A stretch of 16,193 nucleotides of DNA from Dunaliella salina. Lineage: Eukaryota; Chlorophyta; Chlorophyceae; Chlamydomonadales; Dunaliellaceae. A program made the position numbers and the translations under genes. Where the stretch lies: contig MU069898.1 in the NCBI GenBank assembly GCA_002284615.2, positions 176,512-192,704 on the forward strand, written 5' to 3'. Position 1 is the stretch's first letter, and each line of letters starts with the position of its first letter. A model generated the notes under the pieces. It was not told the origin of the DNA. It did not search any database and saw nothing but the letters and a program-made list of their open reading frames with translations. Below, piece after piece: positions 15,941-16,193 of the stretch.

Positions 15941-16193
15941 AAATGTGAACGCTGACGATGATCGTGCTGTCCATCAAAGTGCGCGTTGTACACAGTGCCT
16001 GCAGCCACTTTAAAGCATGTTTACATGTCGTACAACAGTGATTGCCAAATTGATACATCTGCGTACGTCTTGTGCACAGTATGTCTTGTCGTACTTGTGT
16101 ACACAGTATGACAAGACATATTGTGTACAACGCGCGCGTAAGTGTGTATTATGTGTGCACGCGCGCCCGCGTGTGTTTGTGTGTGTGTATGTG
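15941..16193. other. right edge, presumed intron, with inverted repeat
   Basis: No gene is supported. TATGTCTTGTC (16080-16090) and GACAAGACATA (16110-16120) form a perfect 11-bp stem around a 19-base loop that itself holds GTACTTGTGTAC. The last 65 bases are rich in alternating CG/GT (CGCGCGCG, GTGTGTGTGT), a Z-prone composition. Confidence 0.55.

Overview
This window looks like nuclear DNA of a green alga, most likely a chlamydomonadalean such as Dunaliella. That placement is an inference. It rests on an interstitial block of plant-type TTTAGGG/CCCTAAA telomere repeat near 15.5-15.65 kb (Chlamydomonas uses TTTTAGGG), very long CAG-rich plus-strand exons ending in good GT donors, a 246-bp pure (GT)n run, and dense tandem repeats. 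Nothing bacterial is visible: no compact operons, no ribosome-binding-site-led genes, no phage or IS genes, no CRISPR. No protein here matches a named family that I can recognise. || Layout: 1-2.7 kb is a patchwork of unrelated minisatellites (about 100-bp units with AscI-type sites; a 112-bp higher-order repeat; a 20-bp repeat; a 152-bp repeat) with no convincing gene. A hairpin-forming inverted repeat sits at 2735-2823, followed by a possible small exon and a 120-bp repeat that duplicates a splice-donor-like junction. From 3855 to the right edge the plus strand carries a string of long, low-complexity Q/P/A/S-rich open frames that read well as exons of one large gene: 3855-5294 (480 codons), 5789-5962 (58 codons), 8282-10276 (665 codons) and 13026-15500 (825 codons). 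Each begins after a plausible AG acceptor and ends before a plausible GT donor, and every junction is phase 0, so the four segments join in one frame. Neither the true start nor the end of the gene is in view, and the last exon is followed by a donor. || The presumed introns are large (494, 2319 and 2749 bp) and filled with repeats. They hold a 79-bp satellite interrupted by a small nested inverted-repeat element, a 57-bp repeat next to an acceptor, (GT)123 starting ten bases after a donor, GATC/TGCATGA-rich repeats, and three short tRNA-like (SINE-like) fragments on the minus strand. || The most striking pattern is that repeat arrays sit on exon boundaries. The acceptor side of the 825-codon exon is the last of eight tandem copies of a ~125-bp unit containing CAG|GTGGCACC. 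Its donor side is the first of three tandem copies of a ~135-140-bp unit in which the exon-end reading frame is preserved. Between donor copies 1 and 2 lies a 123-bp telomere-repeat insertion flanked by a perfect 31-bp target duplication that itself duplicates the splice donor. This suggests splice-site neighbourhoods here expand by tandem duplication and break repair; whether extra copies are ever spliced cannot be told from sequence alone.
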